Positions 17,627 through 26,986 are shown, counted from the first letter of the stretch. The stretch: 64,000 nt of DNA from Fusobacterium mortiferum (GCF_016900045.1 NZ_JACSNP010000005.1:1-64000); one strand, 5' to 3'. Program-made: numbers and translations. Notes: a model not told the origin generated them from the sequence alone.

Positions 17627-19717
17627 ATGAGAAAGCAGATAACAGTTTTATTAATTTTTCTATTAAGTATTTTTTCATTTGCTGATGTTACGGGATATGA
17701 TATCAAAAAAATTGAAATAGTAAATAATAGAGAAATACCTTATGAACTTATACTTGGAAGTATGAAGTCAAAAGAGGGGCAAAAATATGCAACTGAAAAT
17801 ATGATAGCTGACTATAAGTCAATAAAAGACTTGGGGTATGTGCAAGATGTATCAATATATCCAACAGTTTACGATGGTGGGATAAAGTTAACAGTTGATA
17901 TTACAGAGAAGAAGGATAGTAAGGCATTACTTGAAGAAAAAGGGATAATTCCTTTATCTGAAAGAGAGAAGGTAGATACAACTCTTATAGTTTCTGATAT
18001 TGAAATTGTAGGAAATACCCATGTAACTACTGAAGAGATAAGAAAGATGATACCAGTACAAACTGGTGGATATTTTTCTAGAAATAGAGTAATAGAGGGA
18101 CATAAAAACCTTATTGAGAGTGGGTATTTTAGAGATGTAATTCCAGATGTTGTAAAATCTGGAAAGGGAGTAAAGGTAATATACACTGTACTTGAAAATC
18201 CTATTATCAATGGTATAAATATAATAGGTAATACTGTTTACACAACTGATGAATTAATGCAAGTTGTAAAAACTGAACCTGGAAAGATATTTAACATAAA
18301 TACTATCAGAGAGGATAGAGATAGAATAATACAAAAATATCAAGATGGTGGATATGTTTTAGCAGAAGTTACAGATATAGGTTTAAATGGTAATCTTGAG
18401 CTTGAAATATATTTAAGTGAAGGTGTAGTGAGAAATATTGAGTTCAAGAAAATGGTAACAAAACAAAAAGGTGCTAGAAGAAAAGCTACTGATGATGTTT
18501 TAAAAACAAAAGATTATGTTATAGCAAGAGAGATTGAGTTTAAAAAAGATGAGATTTTTAACTCGAAAGCTTATGATGAAACAGTACAAAATCTGATGAG
18601 ATTAGGACATTTCAAAAATGTAAAGTATGAAGTGAGAGATATACCAGGAGATCCTGATGGAAAAAATATAGTTTTACTTCTAGATGAGGAGAGAACAGCT
18701 ATATTACAAGGGGCAATCTCTTACGGTTCTGAGATAGGATTACTAGGAACTATATCTATTAAGGATACTAACTGGAAAGGTAAAGGGCAAGAATTAGGAT
18801 TTACTTTTGAAAAATCAGATAAAGATTATACTAGCTTCTCAATCAATTTCTATGATCCTTGGATAAAGGATACAGATAGAATCTCTTGGGGATGGAGTAT
18901 CTATAAAAATACATACGAAGATGATGACAGTGCAATGTTCCATGAAATAGATACAATAGGAGCTAAGATAAATATTGGAAAGGGAATTACTAAAAATGTA
19001 AGACTTAGCTTAGGAACTAAACTTGAGTATGTAGAGGAATCGGCAGAACTATCTAAATTTTACTATAACTCAAGTAATGGAAATTATTATTGGGATAGTG
19101 GATATAATTTAGAAGCAAAAGGTTTAGATGATAAATACTATTTATGGAGCTTATTCCCATCTATTACTTATGATACAAGAAACCATTTCTGGAATCCAAC
19201 AGCTGGAGAGTATGTAAAATTCCAAGTAGAAGGTGGATATGCTAATGGATATGATGGAAATTTCTTTGGAAACACTACTCTTGAATTAAGAAAATATCAT
19301 GCTGGATTATTTAAGAAAAATACTTTTGCCTATAGAGTTGTAGGTGGAATAATGACTGACTCTACTAAAGAGGGACAAAGATTCTGGGTAGGTGGAGGAA
19401 GCACACTTAGAGGATATGATGGTGGATTCTATAAAGGAACTAAAAAATTAGTTGGTACTATTGAAAATAGAACACAATTAAATGATATTTTAGGATTTGT
19501 CGTTTTCTTTGATATAGGAAGAGCTTGGGATTATGCAGGAAGAGATTTATCATATCAACACAATGCTCAATTTGCTCAAGATGTAGCTATGTCAGCGGGA
19601 GTTGGACTAAGAATTAACACACCAATTGGACCATTAAGATTTGACTTTGGATGGCCAATAAGAAATGATGATGCAAGTGGAATGGAATTCTACTTCAATA
19701 TGGGACAATCTTTCTAA
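17627..19717 (+). CDS. bamA: Outer-membrane protein assembly factor BamA (Omp85)
   Basis: This is an Omp85 protein (696 aa from the ATG at 17627). I prefer that ATG over an in-frame GTG at 17615 because GGAGGT lies at 17617-17622, and a signal peptide (RKQITVLLIFLLSIFSFA) follows at once. Four POTRA repeats can be read: IKKIEIVNNREIP, VSDIEIVGNTHVT, INGINIIGNTVYT, and a diverged fourth starting VVRNIEFKKM. The C-terminal half is a 16-strand type barrel with the conserved loop motif as GGSTLRGYDGG and a terminal Phe after MGQS. The E. coli protein has five POTRA domains. It starts 12 bp after tamB. Confidence 0.93.
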   Translation: MRKQITVLLIFLLSIFSFADVTGYDIKKIEIVNNREIPYELILGSMKSKEGQKYATENMIADYKSIKDLGYVQDVSIYPTVYDGGIKLTVDITEKKDSKALLEEKGIIPLSEREKVDTTLIVSDIEIVGNTHVTTEEIRKMIPVQTGGYFSRNRVIEGHKNLIESGYFRDVIPDVVKSGKGVKVIYTVLENPIINGINIIGNTVYTTDELMQVVKTEPGKIFNINTIREDRDRIIQKYQDGGYVLAEVTDIGLNGNLELEIYLSEGVVRNIEFKKMVTKQKGARRKATDDVLKTKDYVIAREIEFKKDEIFNSKAYDETVQNLMRLGHFKNVKYEVRDIPGDPDGKNIVLLLDEERTAILQGAISYGSEIGLLGTISIKDTNWKGKGQELGFTFEKSDKDYTSFSINFYDPWIKDTDRISWGWSIYKNTYEDDDSAMFHEIDTIGAKINIGKGITKNVRLSLGTKLEYVEESAELSKFYYNSSNGNYYWDSGYNLEAKGLDDKYYLWSLFPSITYDTRNHFWNPTAGEYVKFQVEGGYANGYDGNFFGNTTLELRKYHAGLFKKNTFAYRVVGGIMTDSTKEGQRFWVGGGSTLRGYDGGFYKGTKKLVGTIENRTQLNDILGFVVFFDIGRAWDYAGRDLSYQHNAQFAQDVAMSAGVGLRINTPIGPLRFDFGWPIRNDDASGMEFYFNMGQSF

Positions 19718-19828
19718 ACTAAAAGTAGATTTTTTGAGTCTAATAGAGAAAGGCTATATTTGTAGCTTATTAAGATAGTAAGTATCTAAAAAATTAGGCT
19801 TAGGTTTAAGAATAACGGAGGTAATACA

Positions 19829-20308
19829 ATGAAAAAACTAGCAATAACAATGATGGCACTAACTTTATCTGTATCAGCATTAGCTGAAAAGATAGGATTT
19901 GTAAATTCTCAGGAGGCTTTTTCAAAGTACTCTCAAACAAAAGTGATTCAAGAGAATTTAAATAAAGAGAAAAATAGATTAGAAAATGAGATTAAACAAA
20001 AAGAGGTAGCTCTTCAAAAATCTCAATTAGAACTTCAATCAAAGGGAAATAAATTAACTGATAAAGAGAAACAAGATTTCCAAAAACAAGTTGAAGCTTT
20101 CCAAAAATTTGTAAGAGATTCACAAACAAAATTAAGTAAAGAAGAATATACAAGAATGCAAGAAATAGAGAAGACAATGAATTCAGCTATAGATTCAGTA
20201 GCTAAAGCTGGAAAATATGATTACATATTAGAAGCTGGAGCAGTTAAATTTGGAGGAACAGATGTTACTGCTGACGTTATAAAGGCTATGGAGAAAATAA
20301 AAAAATAG
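19829..20308 (+). CDS. skp: Periplasmic chaperone Skp/OmpH family
   Basis: This is a 159-aa protein with a signal peptide ending ALA (about residue 19), then a long charged coiled coil (about 35-115) of the Skp/OmpH type. Skp forms trimeric tentacles that hold unfolded outer-membrane proteins on the way to BamA. The bamA-skp-lpxD order seen here is common in bacteria with an outer membrane. GGAGGT precedes the ATG. The 111 bp between bamA and skp hold no ORF and no clear terminator, so read-through is likely. Confidence 0.88.
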   Translation: MKKLAITMMALTLSVSALAEKIGFVNSQEAFSKYSQTKVIQENLNKEKNRLENEIKQKEVALQKSQLELQSKGNKLTDKEKQDFQKQVEAFQKFVRDSQTKLSKEEYTRMQEIEKTMNSAIDSVAKAGKYDYILEAGAVKFGGTDVTADVIKAMEKIKK

Positions 20309-20329
20309 GTATAAATTAGGGAGGTTATT

Positions 20330-21337
20330 ATGAAATATAGTATAAATGAATTAGTAAACCTCTTAAAGTGTGAGATAAAGGGAGATTTAAGTCTAGAATA
20401 TGTTTCTGGACTTGCTCCCTTTTTTCAGGCTCAAGAGGATAGTATCACATTTGCTTCAGATGAGAAGTTTTTAAAAAAATTAAATGAGACAAAGGCTAAA
20501 GTAGTTTTAGTTCCAGATATTCCACTACCTAATCTAGGAAAGATGTATCTAGTAGTAAAGGAAAATCCAAGAACTCTTATGCCAAAACTTTTAAGTTTCT
20601 TTAAAAGAGAGGTAAAACCTTTTGAAAAGATGATAGAGGATTCAAGTAAAATAGGTAAGAATGTAAAACTAGCTCCAAATGTATATATAGGACATGATAC
20701 AGTGATTGAAGATAATGTTACTATATATCCTAATGTAACTATTGGAGAAGGAGTAGAGATAGGAGAAGGAACTATAATTTACTCAAATGTAACAGTTAGG
20801 GAGTTTTGTAAAATAGGCAAAAATTGTGTAATTCAACCAGGAGCTGTGATAGGTTCAGATGGATTTGGATTTGTTAAGGTAAATGGAAATAATACCAAGA
20901 TAGATCAAATAGGGAGCGTAGTAATAGAGGACAATGTAGAGATAGGTGCTAATACTACAATAGATAGAGGAGCTATCGGAGATACAATTATAAAAAAATA
21001 TACAAAGATAGATAATCTAGTACAAATAGCTCATAATGATATAATTGGAGAAAATTGTTTAATAGTTTCACAAGTAGGGATAGCTGGAAGTGTAGAGGTA
21101 GGAAATAATACTACATTAGCTGGACAAGTTGGAGTAGCTGGACATCTAAAAATAGGAAGTAATGTTGTTATAGCAGCTAAATCTGGAGTAGCTGGAAATG
21201 TAGAGGATAATCAAATACTTTCAGGATATCCACTTATGGATCATAGAGAGGATTTAAAAGTAAAAATTTCTATGAAAAAAGTTCCAGAATTAATAAAAAA
21301 AGTGAGAGATTTAGAGAAAAAATTACAGGAAAAGTAA
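20330..21337 (+). CDS. lpxD: UDP-3-O-acylglucosamine N-acyltransferase
   Basis: This is the third enzyme of lipid A synthesis (335 aa). The N-terminal uridine-binding domain (about 1-100) is followed by hexapeptide repeats forming a left-handed beta helix (about 105-300) and a C-terminal helix. The catalytic histidine is H235 in [13 protein letters not shown]. Its presence shows that the organism makes lipid A and so has a true LPS or LOS outer membrane. It is 21 bp after skp; its lpxC, lpxA and fabZ partners are not in this window. Confidence 0.95.
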   Translation: MKYSINELVNLLKCEIKGDLSLEYVSGLAPFFQAQEDSITFASDEKFLKKLNETKAKVVLVPDIPLPNLGKMYLVVKENPRTLMPKLLSFFKREVKPFEKMIEDSSKIGKNVKLAPNVYIGHDTVIEDNVTIYPNVTIGEGVEIGEGTIIYSNVTVREFCKIGKNCVIQPGAVIGSDGFGFVKVNGNNTKIDQIGSVVIEDNVEIGANTTIDRGAIGDTIIKKYTKIDNLVQIAHNDIIGENCLIVSQVGIAGSVEVGNNTTLAGQVGVAGHLKIGSNVVIAAKSGVAGNVEDNQILSGYPLMDHREDLKVKISMKKVPELIKKVRDLEKKLQEK

Positions 21338-21345
21338 AAAGGTGT

Positions 21346-21373
21346 TTGAAATTTTGCTAGAAAGTGGTAAAAT
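21346..21373 (+). promoter_or_regulatory. Promoter upstream of the DUF2344 gene and serS
   Basis: TTGAAA (21346-21351), a 16-bp spacer and TAAAAT (21368-21373) lie 36 bp before the start codon. Confidence 0.5.
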
Positions 21374-21409
21374 ATAAAAATACAAATAGTAAGATAAGAT
21401 GAGGTAAAA

Positions 21410-22000
21410 ATGAAAAAAAGAGTTTATTTTGACAAGTATGGAGAGATGAAGTTTATGTCCCATCTAGACTTATTGAGATTTTTTGAAAGACTTTTTAATA
21501 AAGCAGAGATTCCAGTAAAATATAGTGAAGGTTTTCATCCAAGACCTAAGATGTCTTTTGGAAGTCCTATATCCTTAGGAACAGAGGCTTATAACGAAGT
21601 TATGGACTTTGAAACAGATGCAGAGATTTCAAATGAGGAAGTTTTAAAAAGACTCAATGAGAGTGGTGTTTTGGGATTCAGAGTACATAAAGTAGAAGAG
21701 GTTCCTAGAAAATCCTCGATAATGGAAGAGTATACTAATATGCTATATGAAGTTGAGGGTTCAAAAGAGGATATGGATAAACTTGAAGAGCTTTTTAATC
21801 GTGATGAAATATTAGAAGTGAGAGAGAAAAAAGGAAAAACTGTCACTAGAAATTTAAAAGAGAGATTAAAATGTTATTCAAGAGTTGGAAATAAGATCTC
21901 TATGGAAATTATAAATACATCTCCAAACTCATATTTAGAGATGGTAGGAATTGAGCAACAAAATGTTCAGATAAAAAGATTGGGTTATAAAGCAAATTAG
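21410..22000 (+). CDS. DUF2344 / radical-SAM-linked protein (TIGR03936 type)
   Basis: This is a 196-aa protein. The opening VYFDKYGEMKFMSHLDLLRFFERLFNKA and the stretch YSEGFHPRPKMSFGSPISLGTEA are hallmarks of this family. Family members are usually fused to, or encoded next to, a radical SAM protein (TIGR03960 type) and have no proven reaction. No radical SAM gene is adjacent here; the neighbours are lpxD and serS. It is probably the first gene of a transcript that continues into serS 61 bp later. Confidence 0.8.
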   Translation: MKKRVYFDKYGEMKFMSHLDLLRFFERLFNKAEIPVKYSEGFHPRPKMSFGSPISLGTEAYNEVMDFETDAEISNEEVLKRLNESGVLGFRVHKVEEVPRKSSIMEEYTNMLYEVEGSKEDMDKLEELFNRDEILEVREKKGKTVTRNLKERLKCYSRVGNKISMEIINTSPNSYLEMVGIEQQNVQIKRLGYKAN

Positions 22001-22061
22001 CTTTTAATCTATATCAAATAAAAAAATAAAATTAAAATATATTTTGAGAGGAGAAAGTGGT

Positions 22062-23333
22062 ATGTTAGAGTTAAAATTCATACGTGAAAACAGAGAAAAA
22101 GTAGAAGAGATGTTAAGAAATAGAAATAGCAACTTAACACTTGATGAGTTCTTTCAATTAGATGATCAAAGAAGAGAGATCTTAGGGGAAGTAGAAGCAT
22201 TAAAACAAAAGAGAAATGCAGAATCTAACGAAATAGCTAGATTAAAAAAAGAGAAACAAGATGCTACAGCTCTAATAGAAGAGATGGGAAAGGTATCTGC
22301 TCAAATAAAAGAGTTAGATACAAAGTTAGCTGAAGTAGAGAAAAAATTAACATATATTCAAATGACAATCCCAAATATGTATCAAGATGGAACTCCAGTA
22401 GGAGAAGATGAAAATGCAAACGTTGAGATAAGAAGATGGGGAACTCCTAGAGAGTTTACTTTTGAACCAAAAGCTCACTGGGATATAGGAGAAGATTTAG
22501 GAATTTTAGATTTTGAAAGAGGATCAAAACTTGGAGGTTCAAGATTTGTACTATATAGAGGCTTAGGAGCAAGAGTAGAGAGAGCATTAATCAACTTTAT
22601 GCTAGATTTACACACAACAGAGCATGGATATACTGAGCATATAACTCCATTCCTAGTAAAGAGAGAGATATGTGAAGGAACAGGACAACTTCCTAAATTT
22701 GAAGATGATATGTATAGAACATCTGATGATATGTTCCTAATTTCAACTTCTGAAATTACTATGACAAATATTCACAGAAAAGAAATTTTAGATGAGAAAG
22801 AATTACCTAAATACTATACAGCTTACTCTCCATGTTTTAGAAGAGAAGCAGGTTCTTATGGTAAAGATGTAAAAGGTATAATTAGACTTCACCAATTTAA
22901 CAAAGTAGAAATGGTAAAGATAACAAACCAAGAATCATCTTATGATGAGTTAGAAAAAATGGTAAACAATGCTGAAGAGGTATTAAAAAGACTTGAATTA
23001 CCATATAGAGTTATCCAATTATGTACTGGAGATTTAGGATTTGGAGCAGCAAAAACTTATGATATCGAAGTATGGTTACCATCTCAAAAGAAATATAGAG
23101 AGATATCTTCATGTTCTAACTGTGAAGGATTCCAAGCTAGAAGAATGGGACTTAAATATAGACCTAATGGAAGCTCAAAAAGTGAGTACTGCCATACTTT
23201 AAATGGTTCTGGGTTAGCAGTAGGAAGAACTCTAGTAGCTATAATGGAAAACTATCAACAAGAAGATGGATCATTCTTAATACCAAAAGCTTTAGTACCA
23301 TATATGGGAGGAGTAGAAGTTGTTAAGAAGTAG
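22062..23333 (+). CDS. serS: Seryl-tRNA synthetase
   Basis: This is a class II synthetase (423 aa from ATG 22062) charging tRNA-Ser. The N-terminal long coiled-coil tRNA-binding arm (about 30-100), motif 2 [26 protein letters not shown] and motif 3 [17 protein letters not shown] are clear. The open frame extends upstream to a TTG at 22044, but GAGAGGAGA at 22046-22054 is a good SD for the ATG and the family starts [12 protein letters not shown]. Its last 14 bp overlap the next gene. Confidence 0.97.
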   Translation: MLELKFIRENREKVEEMLRNRNSNLTLDEFFQLDDQRREILGEVEALKQKRNAESNEIARLKKEKQDATALIEEMGKVSAQIKELDTKLAEVEKKLTYIQMTIPNMYQDGTPVGEDENANVEIRRWGTPREFTFEPKAHWDIGEDLGILDFERGSKLGGSRFVLYRGLGARVERALINFMLDLHTTEHGYTEHITPFLVKREICEGTGQLPKFEDDMYRTSDDMFLISTSEITMTNIHRKEILDEKELPKYYTAYSPCFRREAGSYGKDVKGIIRLHQFNKVEMVKITNQESSYDELEKMVNNAEEVLKRLELPYRVIQLCTGDLGFGAAKTYDIEVWLPSQKKYREISSCSNCEGFQARRMGLKYRPNGSSKSEYCHTLNGSGLAVGRTLVAIMENYQQEDGSFLIPKALVPYMGGVEVVKK

Positions 23334-23790
23334 TTTATTGATACTACTAATCTTTAATATCTTCATAAATAATTTACTATATATAGGAGTAGCTACACTT
23401 ATACTTGTACTACTAAATATATTTTATAACAAAAATTTTAAAGAAAATTTAGGAAGAGTAAAATTTTTATTCTTCCTATACTTTGTAACTTGCTTATTAC
23501 AGATTTTTTACACTCAAGAGGGTGAAGTTTTATTCAAAATATCTAGATTTTATATAACAAAAGAGGGAATGTATAATTTTTTATTAAATTATCTTAGGGT
23601 ATTCAATCTTTTATTATTATCGTGGATAGTGGTAGCAAATGGAATAATTAATACAAAATATAGCAAATATCAAAATATTATTGAAAATGTAATTGAATTA
23701 GTTCCTCAGGCTCTTTTACTTATAAAAAAGAGAATGAGAATAAAATGGTTTTTTAGGTATATTTTAAAACAAATAAAAGTAAAAAACTGA
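23320..23790 (+). CDS. EcfT-like membrane protein lacking the C-terminal half
   Basis: This is a 156-aa hydrophobic protein. The segment around FTQEGEVLF-like [20 protein letters not shown] followed by an R-rich helix resembles the N-terminal half of EcfT/CbiQ transmembrane subunits of energy-coupling-factor transporters. Canonical EcfT is about 265 aa and ends in coupling helices with Ala-Arg-Gly/Ser motifs that contact the ATPases; these are missing. Instead it ends in a basic tail. It starts at TTG 23320 inside serS, with GGGAGGAG at 23306-23313 as SD. No EcfA or S component is nearby. Function unknown; EcfT kinship is by eye. Confidence 0.6.
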   Translation: MLRSSLLILLIFNIFINNLLYIGVATLILVLLNIFYNKNFKENLGRVKFLFFLYFVTCLLQIFYTQEGEVLFKISRFYITKEGMYNFLLNYLRVFNLLLLSWIVVANGIINTKYSKYQNIIENVIELVPQALLLIKKRMRIKWFFRYILKQIKVKN

Positions 23791-23878
23791 TCTAAATTAT
23801 AATAACAAAATTCTTTTAATTGATTTTATTCTGAATATTTGCTAAAATTAGTATATATAATTTTTTAGGAGGAAAAAA

Positions 23879-24859
23879 ATGGGATACAATTATAAAGATT
23901 TAGGTCTTTCAAACACAAAAGAAATGTTTGCAAAAGCAAATGCAAACGGATATGCTGTACCAGCTTTCAACTTTAACAATATGGAAATGGCTCTAGCTAT
24001 AGTTGAAGCTTGTGCTGAAATGGGTTCACCAGTTATATTACAATGTTCAAAAGGAGCTTTATCTTATATGGGTGTAGAAGTAACTCCATTATTAGCTAAA
24101 GCTGCAGTAGATAGAGCAAGAAGCATGGGGTCTGACATTCCAGTAGCTTTACACCTAGACCATGGACCAGACTTAGCAACTGTTAAAACTTGTATAGAAG
24201 CAGGATTCTCATCTGTAATGATCGACGGATCTCACTATGATTTTGCTAAAAACATAGAAATCTCTAGAGAAGTTGTTGAGTATGCTCACTCTAAAGATGT
24301 AACAGTAGAAGCTGAATTAGGAGTTTTAGCTGGAATCGAAGATGACGTTCATGCAGAAACTCATACATATACAAATCCAGATGAAGTTGAAGAATTCGTA
24401 AACAAAACAGGAGTTGACTCATTAGCAATAGCTATCGGAACATCTCACGGAGCACACAAATTCAAACCAGGTGAAGATCCTAAATTAAGACTAGATATAT
24501 TAGAAGAAATCGAAAGAAGAATCCCAGGATTCCCAATCGTATTACACGGATCATCAGCTGTACCTCAACAATATACAGCAATGATAAAAGAATTTGGTGG
24601 AGAAGTTAAAGATGCTATCGGAATACCAAATTCAGAATTAAGAAAAGCATCTGCATCAGCAGTAGCTAAAATAAACGTTGATACTGACGGAAGATTAGCT
24701 TTCACAGCAGCTATTAGAAGAGTATTAGGAACAACTCCAAAAGAGTTTGACCCAAGAAAATACTTAGGAGCAGCTAAAGAAGAAATGAAAGCTTACTACA
24801 AAACTAAAATCGTTGATGTTTTTGGTTCTGAAGGAGCTTACAAAAAAGGAACTAAATAG
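23879..24859 (+). CDS. fba: Fructose-1,6-bisphosphate aldolase, class II
   Basis: This is a zinc-dependent glycolytic aldolase (326 aa) that splits fructose 1,6-bisphosphate into dihydroxyacetone phosphate and glyceraldehyde 3-phosphate. The zinc-binding HLDHGPDL (about 93-100), the ELGVLAGIEDD loop and the LHGSSAVPQ motif are visible. Codon choice here includes many C-ending codons (TTC, AAC, ATC), unlike most neighbours, as expected for a highly expressed gene. A TATAAT box is at 23856-23861 and AGGAGG lies before the ATG. A strong terminator follows. It is probably monocistronic. Confidence 0.96.
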   Translation: MGYNYKDLGLSNTKEMFAKANANGYAVPAFNFNNMEMALAIVEACAEMGSPVILQCSKGALSYMGVEVTPLLAKAAVDRARSMGSDIPVALHLDHGPDLATVKTCIEAGFSSVMIDGSHYDFAKNIEISREVVEYAHSKDVTVEAELGVLAGIEDDVHAETHTYTNPDEVEEFVNKTGVDSLAIAIGTSHGAHKFKPGEDPKLRLDILEEIERRIPGFPIVLHGSSAVPQQYTAMIKEFGGEVKDAIGIPNSELRKASASAVAKINVDTDGRLAFTAAIRRVLGTTPKEFDPRKYLGAAKEEMKAYYKTKIVDVFGSEGAYKKGTK

Positions 24860-24865
24860 TTTTTT

Positions 24866-24892
24866 AGAGCAGATTTTATCTGCTCTTTTTTT
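24866..24892 (+). terminator. Terminator of fba
   Basis: AGAGCAGA (24866-24873) pairs with TCTGCTCT (24879-24886), followed by a run of T. Confidence 0.92.
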
Positions 24893-25035
24893 GATAAGGT
24901 AAAATTTTGAGCAACTACTATATTTTAGTTCTAAAAATAAAAGCTATTTTATAGTTTAAAAATTCCTTTAATTAAATTAATAGTTAAGTAGCAATAATAA
25001 AAAAATGAAAATATTAATAGTGAGGCGAAATAAAA

Positions 25036-25425
25036 ATGTTAGATATAAAAAATATTCATCATGTAGCTATTATTGTTTCCGATTATGAAAAATCAAAAAA
25101 ATTTTATACTGAAATTTTAGGTTTTACCATAAAAGCTGAAACTTTTAGAAAAGATAGAAATTCATATAAATTAGATCTAGAAATAAAAGGGAACTACCAA
25201 ATTGAGCTTTTTTCGTTTTTAACTCCTCCAAAAAGGTTAACAAATCCAGAAGCATGTGGTTTGAGACATTTAGCTTTTGAAGTTAAGAATATTGAAAATG
25301 AAGTAAATAAGCTCAAAAAGTTAGGTGTTAAGTGTGAGCAGATAAGAGTAGATGAATTAACTGGAAAAAAATTTACTTTTTTTAAAGATCCAGATGACAC
25401 TCCACTAGAATTATATGAAGCTTAA
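25036..25425 (+). CDS. VOC-superfamily protein, glyoxalase I-like (YaeR type)
   Basis: This is a 129-aa single-chain vicinal-oxygen-chelate protein. The opening IHHVAIIVSDYEKSKKFYTEILGF and the second half GLRHLAFEVKNIENEV...FTFFKDPDDTPLELYEA show the paired beta-alpha-beta3 modules and the metal ligands (His near 8-9, Glu in QIELF, His in LRHLAF, Glu in PLELYE). Such proteins can be lactoylglutathione lyase or other isomerases or dioxygenases. The substrate cannot be told from sequence. It stands alone between fba and hup. Confidence 0.8.
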   Translation: MLDIKNIHHVAIIVSDYEKSKKFYTEILGFTIKAETFRKDRNSYKLDLEIKGNYQIELFSFLTPPKRLTNPEACGLRHLAFEVKNIENEVNKLKKLGVKCEQIRVDELTGKKFTFFKDPDDTPLELYEA

Positions 25426-25473
25426 ATTGAACTAAAAATATTAGCACAAATGTCTTCAGAAGAGATTATTAGT

Positions 25474-25520
25474 AAAAAAGAGGAAAATTATACTAAATAT
25501 TTTTTAGATAATATTTCCTC
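25474..25520 (-). terminator. Terminator of the HU gene
   Basis: Read on the minus strand, GAGGAAAT and ATTTTCCTC enclose an AT-rich loop and are followed by TTTTTTA. Confidence 0.7.
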
Positions 25521-25557
25521 TAAGTAATCTATTTACAAATTAAATGGTTATTATAGA

Positions 25558-25833
25558 CTAGTTCATTTTTTCTACTAAAGTTTTTCCAGCTTTGAATTTA
25601 ACAGTTTTCTTAGCAGGGATTACTATTTCCTCTCCAGTTTTAGGGTTTCTTCCAACTCTTTCAGCTTTTTCAACCACTTCAAATTTCCCCCATCCGATGA
25701 AGTTTAATTCTTCTCCAGCTTTTAAAGTTTCTTCGATAGAGTTTAAAATTACTTCAAATTTTCTCTCAGCTTCAGCTTTAGATGCGAATACTCCCTTTTC
25801 AAATAGTAATTTTGTAAAATCTTTTTTTGTCAT
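25558..25833 (-). CDS. hup: Histone-like DNA-binding protein HU
   Basis: This is a 91-aa HU/IHF-family nucleoid protein. The family signature around GRNPKTGEEIVIPAKKTVKFKAGKTL is the DNA-clamping beta arm, and the preceding helices (TKLLFEKGVFASKAEAERKFEVILNSIEETL) form the dimer body. The start is ATG at 25833, with AGGAGGA as SD about 9 bp upstream; the frame is open for 11 more codons but without an SD. A promoter TTGAAA (25902-25907), 17 bp, TATAAA (25879-25884) is visible on the minus strand. HU and not IHF is assumed, since firm differences are hard to read. Confidence 0.92.
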   Translation of the reverse strand: MTKKDFTKLLFEKGVFASKAEAERKFEVILNSIEETLKAGEELNFIGWGKFEVVEKAERVGRNPKTGEEIVIPAKKTVKFKAGKTLVEKMN

Positions 25834-25923
25834 TTTATGAATCCTCCTAAAATCTATATAAAACACATAAGTTTCTATTTTATATCATATATTTTAAATA
25901 ATTTCAATACTTTTTATAAAATT

Positions 25924-25952
25924 TTGCTAAAAAATTTTTTTTGATGTAAAAT
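25924..25952 (+). promoter_or_regulatory. Promoter of the amidase gene
   Basis: TTGCTA (25924-25929), a 17-bp spacer and TAAAAT (25947-25952) lie 31 bp before the start codon. The hup promoter is divergent from it about 20 bp away. Confidence 0.5.
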
Positions 25953-25983
25953 ATAGTAAGAATAAAAGTGAGGGAGGAAAAGA

Positions 25984-26811
25984 ATGAAAAAGTATTTAGT
26001 TATATTATTTTTACAAAGTTTATTATTATCAGCATGTACATCAATTAATTATAAAATAGATAGTAAAAAATATAGTTCCAAAAGTCAAAATGAAAGAATT
26101 AGGTTTATAATTATTCATTATACAGCTACTACTGACGAAGTTGGATTAAGAGCCTTGACTCAGGGTGGAGTAAGCTCTCACTTCTTTATAAGCTCAAAAG
26201 ATGAGGAGCCTATATATAATCTAGTACCACTTGATAAAAGGGCTTGGCATGCTGGAATAAGCGAGTTTGGAGGGCGTAATAACTTAAATGATACTTCTAT
26301 TGGAATAGAGATAACAAGCTATGGTGTAAGAGATGAGAAAAAAGATATAAAAGATTATGGATTTTTTATTCCTGAAGATAAATATATTGAGTTTACAGAG
26401 GGACAGATAAAAAAATTGGCGAGATTGCTTACTAATTTGATTTCTCAATATAATATAAAACCAACAGATATATTAGGACACTCTGATATAGCACCTACTA
26501 GAAAAATAGATCCAGGTCCAAAGTTTCCATGGGAAAGATTATTTAAAGAATATGGAATAGGAGCTTGGTACAATGAAAAAGATAAAAAATTTTTTATGAA
26601 TGAAAAGTTATACAGTGTAACTCCAATTTTTAAAATAAAAGAGGAATTTAGAAAATATGGTTATAAAATAAACAGTACTAATGAGTGGGACGAAGAGAGT
26701 AGAAGAGTTATTTATAGTTTTCAATCGCATTTCAACCCTAAAGGATTAAGTGGTAATATGGATTTAGAAACTTTTGCTATTCTAAAAGCCTTGAACAAAA
26801 AGTATAAATAA
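25984..26811 (+). CDS. amiD: N-acetylmuramoyl-L-alanine amidase, lipoprotein (AmiD-like)
   Basis: This is a 275-aa lipoprotein amidase cleaving the bond between N-acetylmuramic acid and L-alanine in peptidoglycan or its fragments. The lipobox LLSAC puts the mature N-terminus at Cys18. The Amidase_2 zinc site is seen as IIIHYTAT (first His), WHAGISEFGGRNNLND and GHSDIAPTRKIDPGPKFPW (second His and the catalytic Lys region). The C-terminal 70 residues look like a peptidoglycan-binding helical domain. Length and order match AmiD of E. coli. It is alone between hup and csp. Confidence 0.85.
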   Translation: MKKYLVILFLQSLLLSACTSINYKIDSKKYSSKSQNERIRFIIIHYTATTDEVGLRALTQGGVSSHFFISSKDEEPIYNLVPLDKRAWHAGISEFGGRNNLNDTSIGIEITSYGVRDEKKDIKDYGFFIPEDKYIEFTEGQIKKLARLLTNLISQYNIKPTDILGHSDIAPTRKIDPGPKFPWERLFKEYGIGAWYNEKDKKFFMNEKLYSVTPIFKIKEEFRKYGYKINSTNEWDEESRRVIYSFQSHFNPKGLSGNMDLETFAILKALNKKYK

Positions 26812-26818
26812 AAAAATC

Positions 26819-26847
26819 TTGTATAAATCAGGATTTAATGCTATAAT
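26819..26847 (+). promoter_or_regulatory. Promoter of the cold-shock gene
   Basis: TTGTAT (26819-26824), a 17-bp spacer and TATAAT (26842-26847) lie 140 bp before the csp ATG, which implies a leader of about 133 nt. Confidence 0.75.
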
Positions 26848-26853
26848 AATCAC

Positions 26854-26986
26854 AGAGAAGAAAACAATTTGATAAATAAAACACTAACTTTTTTCACGTT
26901 TCAAAAGCGAAGACTCACGTTTCAAAAATTTTAGGGTTTGTTTTTTCTATTTTGGTTTCATCTAAAATTTTTGGAGGTGCATTTTA
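26854..26986 (+). promoter_or_regulatory. Long structured 5' leader of csp
   Basis: The leader holds a perfect 13-bp direct repeat, TCACGTTTCAAAA, at 26894-26906 and 26915-26927. It also holds an inverted repeat of 11 bp, AAAAATTTTAG (26924-26934) / CTAAAATTTTT (26962-26972), whose right arm abuts the SD GGAGGT at 26973-26978. Long leaders that change fold with temperature are known for cold-shock genes of other bacteria. A role in temperature-dependent translation here is inference. Confidence 0.6.

Noticed and set aside
17869-18210. 113-codon open frame opposite bamA
   Set aside because: It is antisense to POTRA-coding sequence with no SD and no family features.
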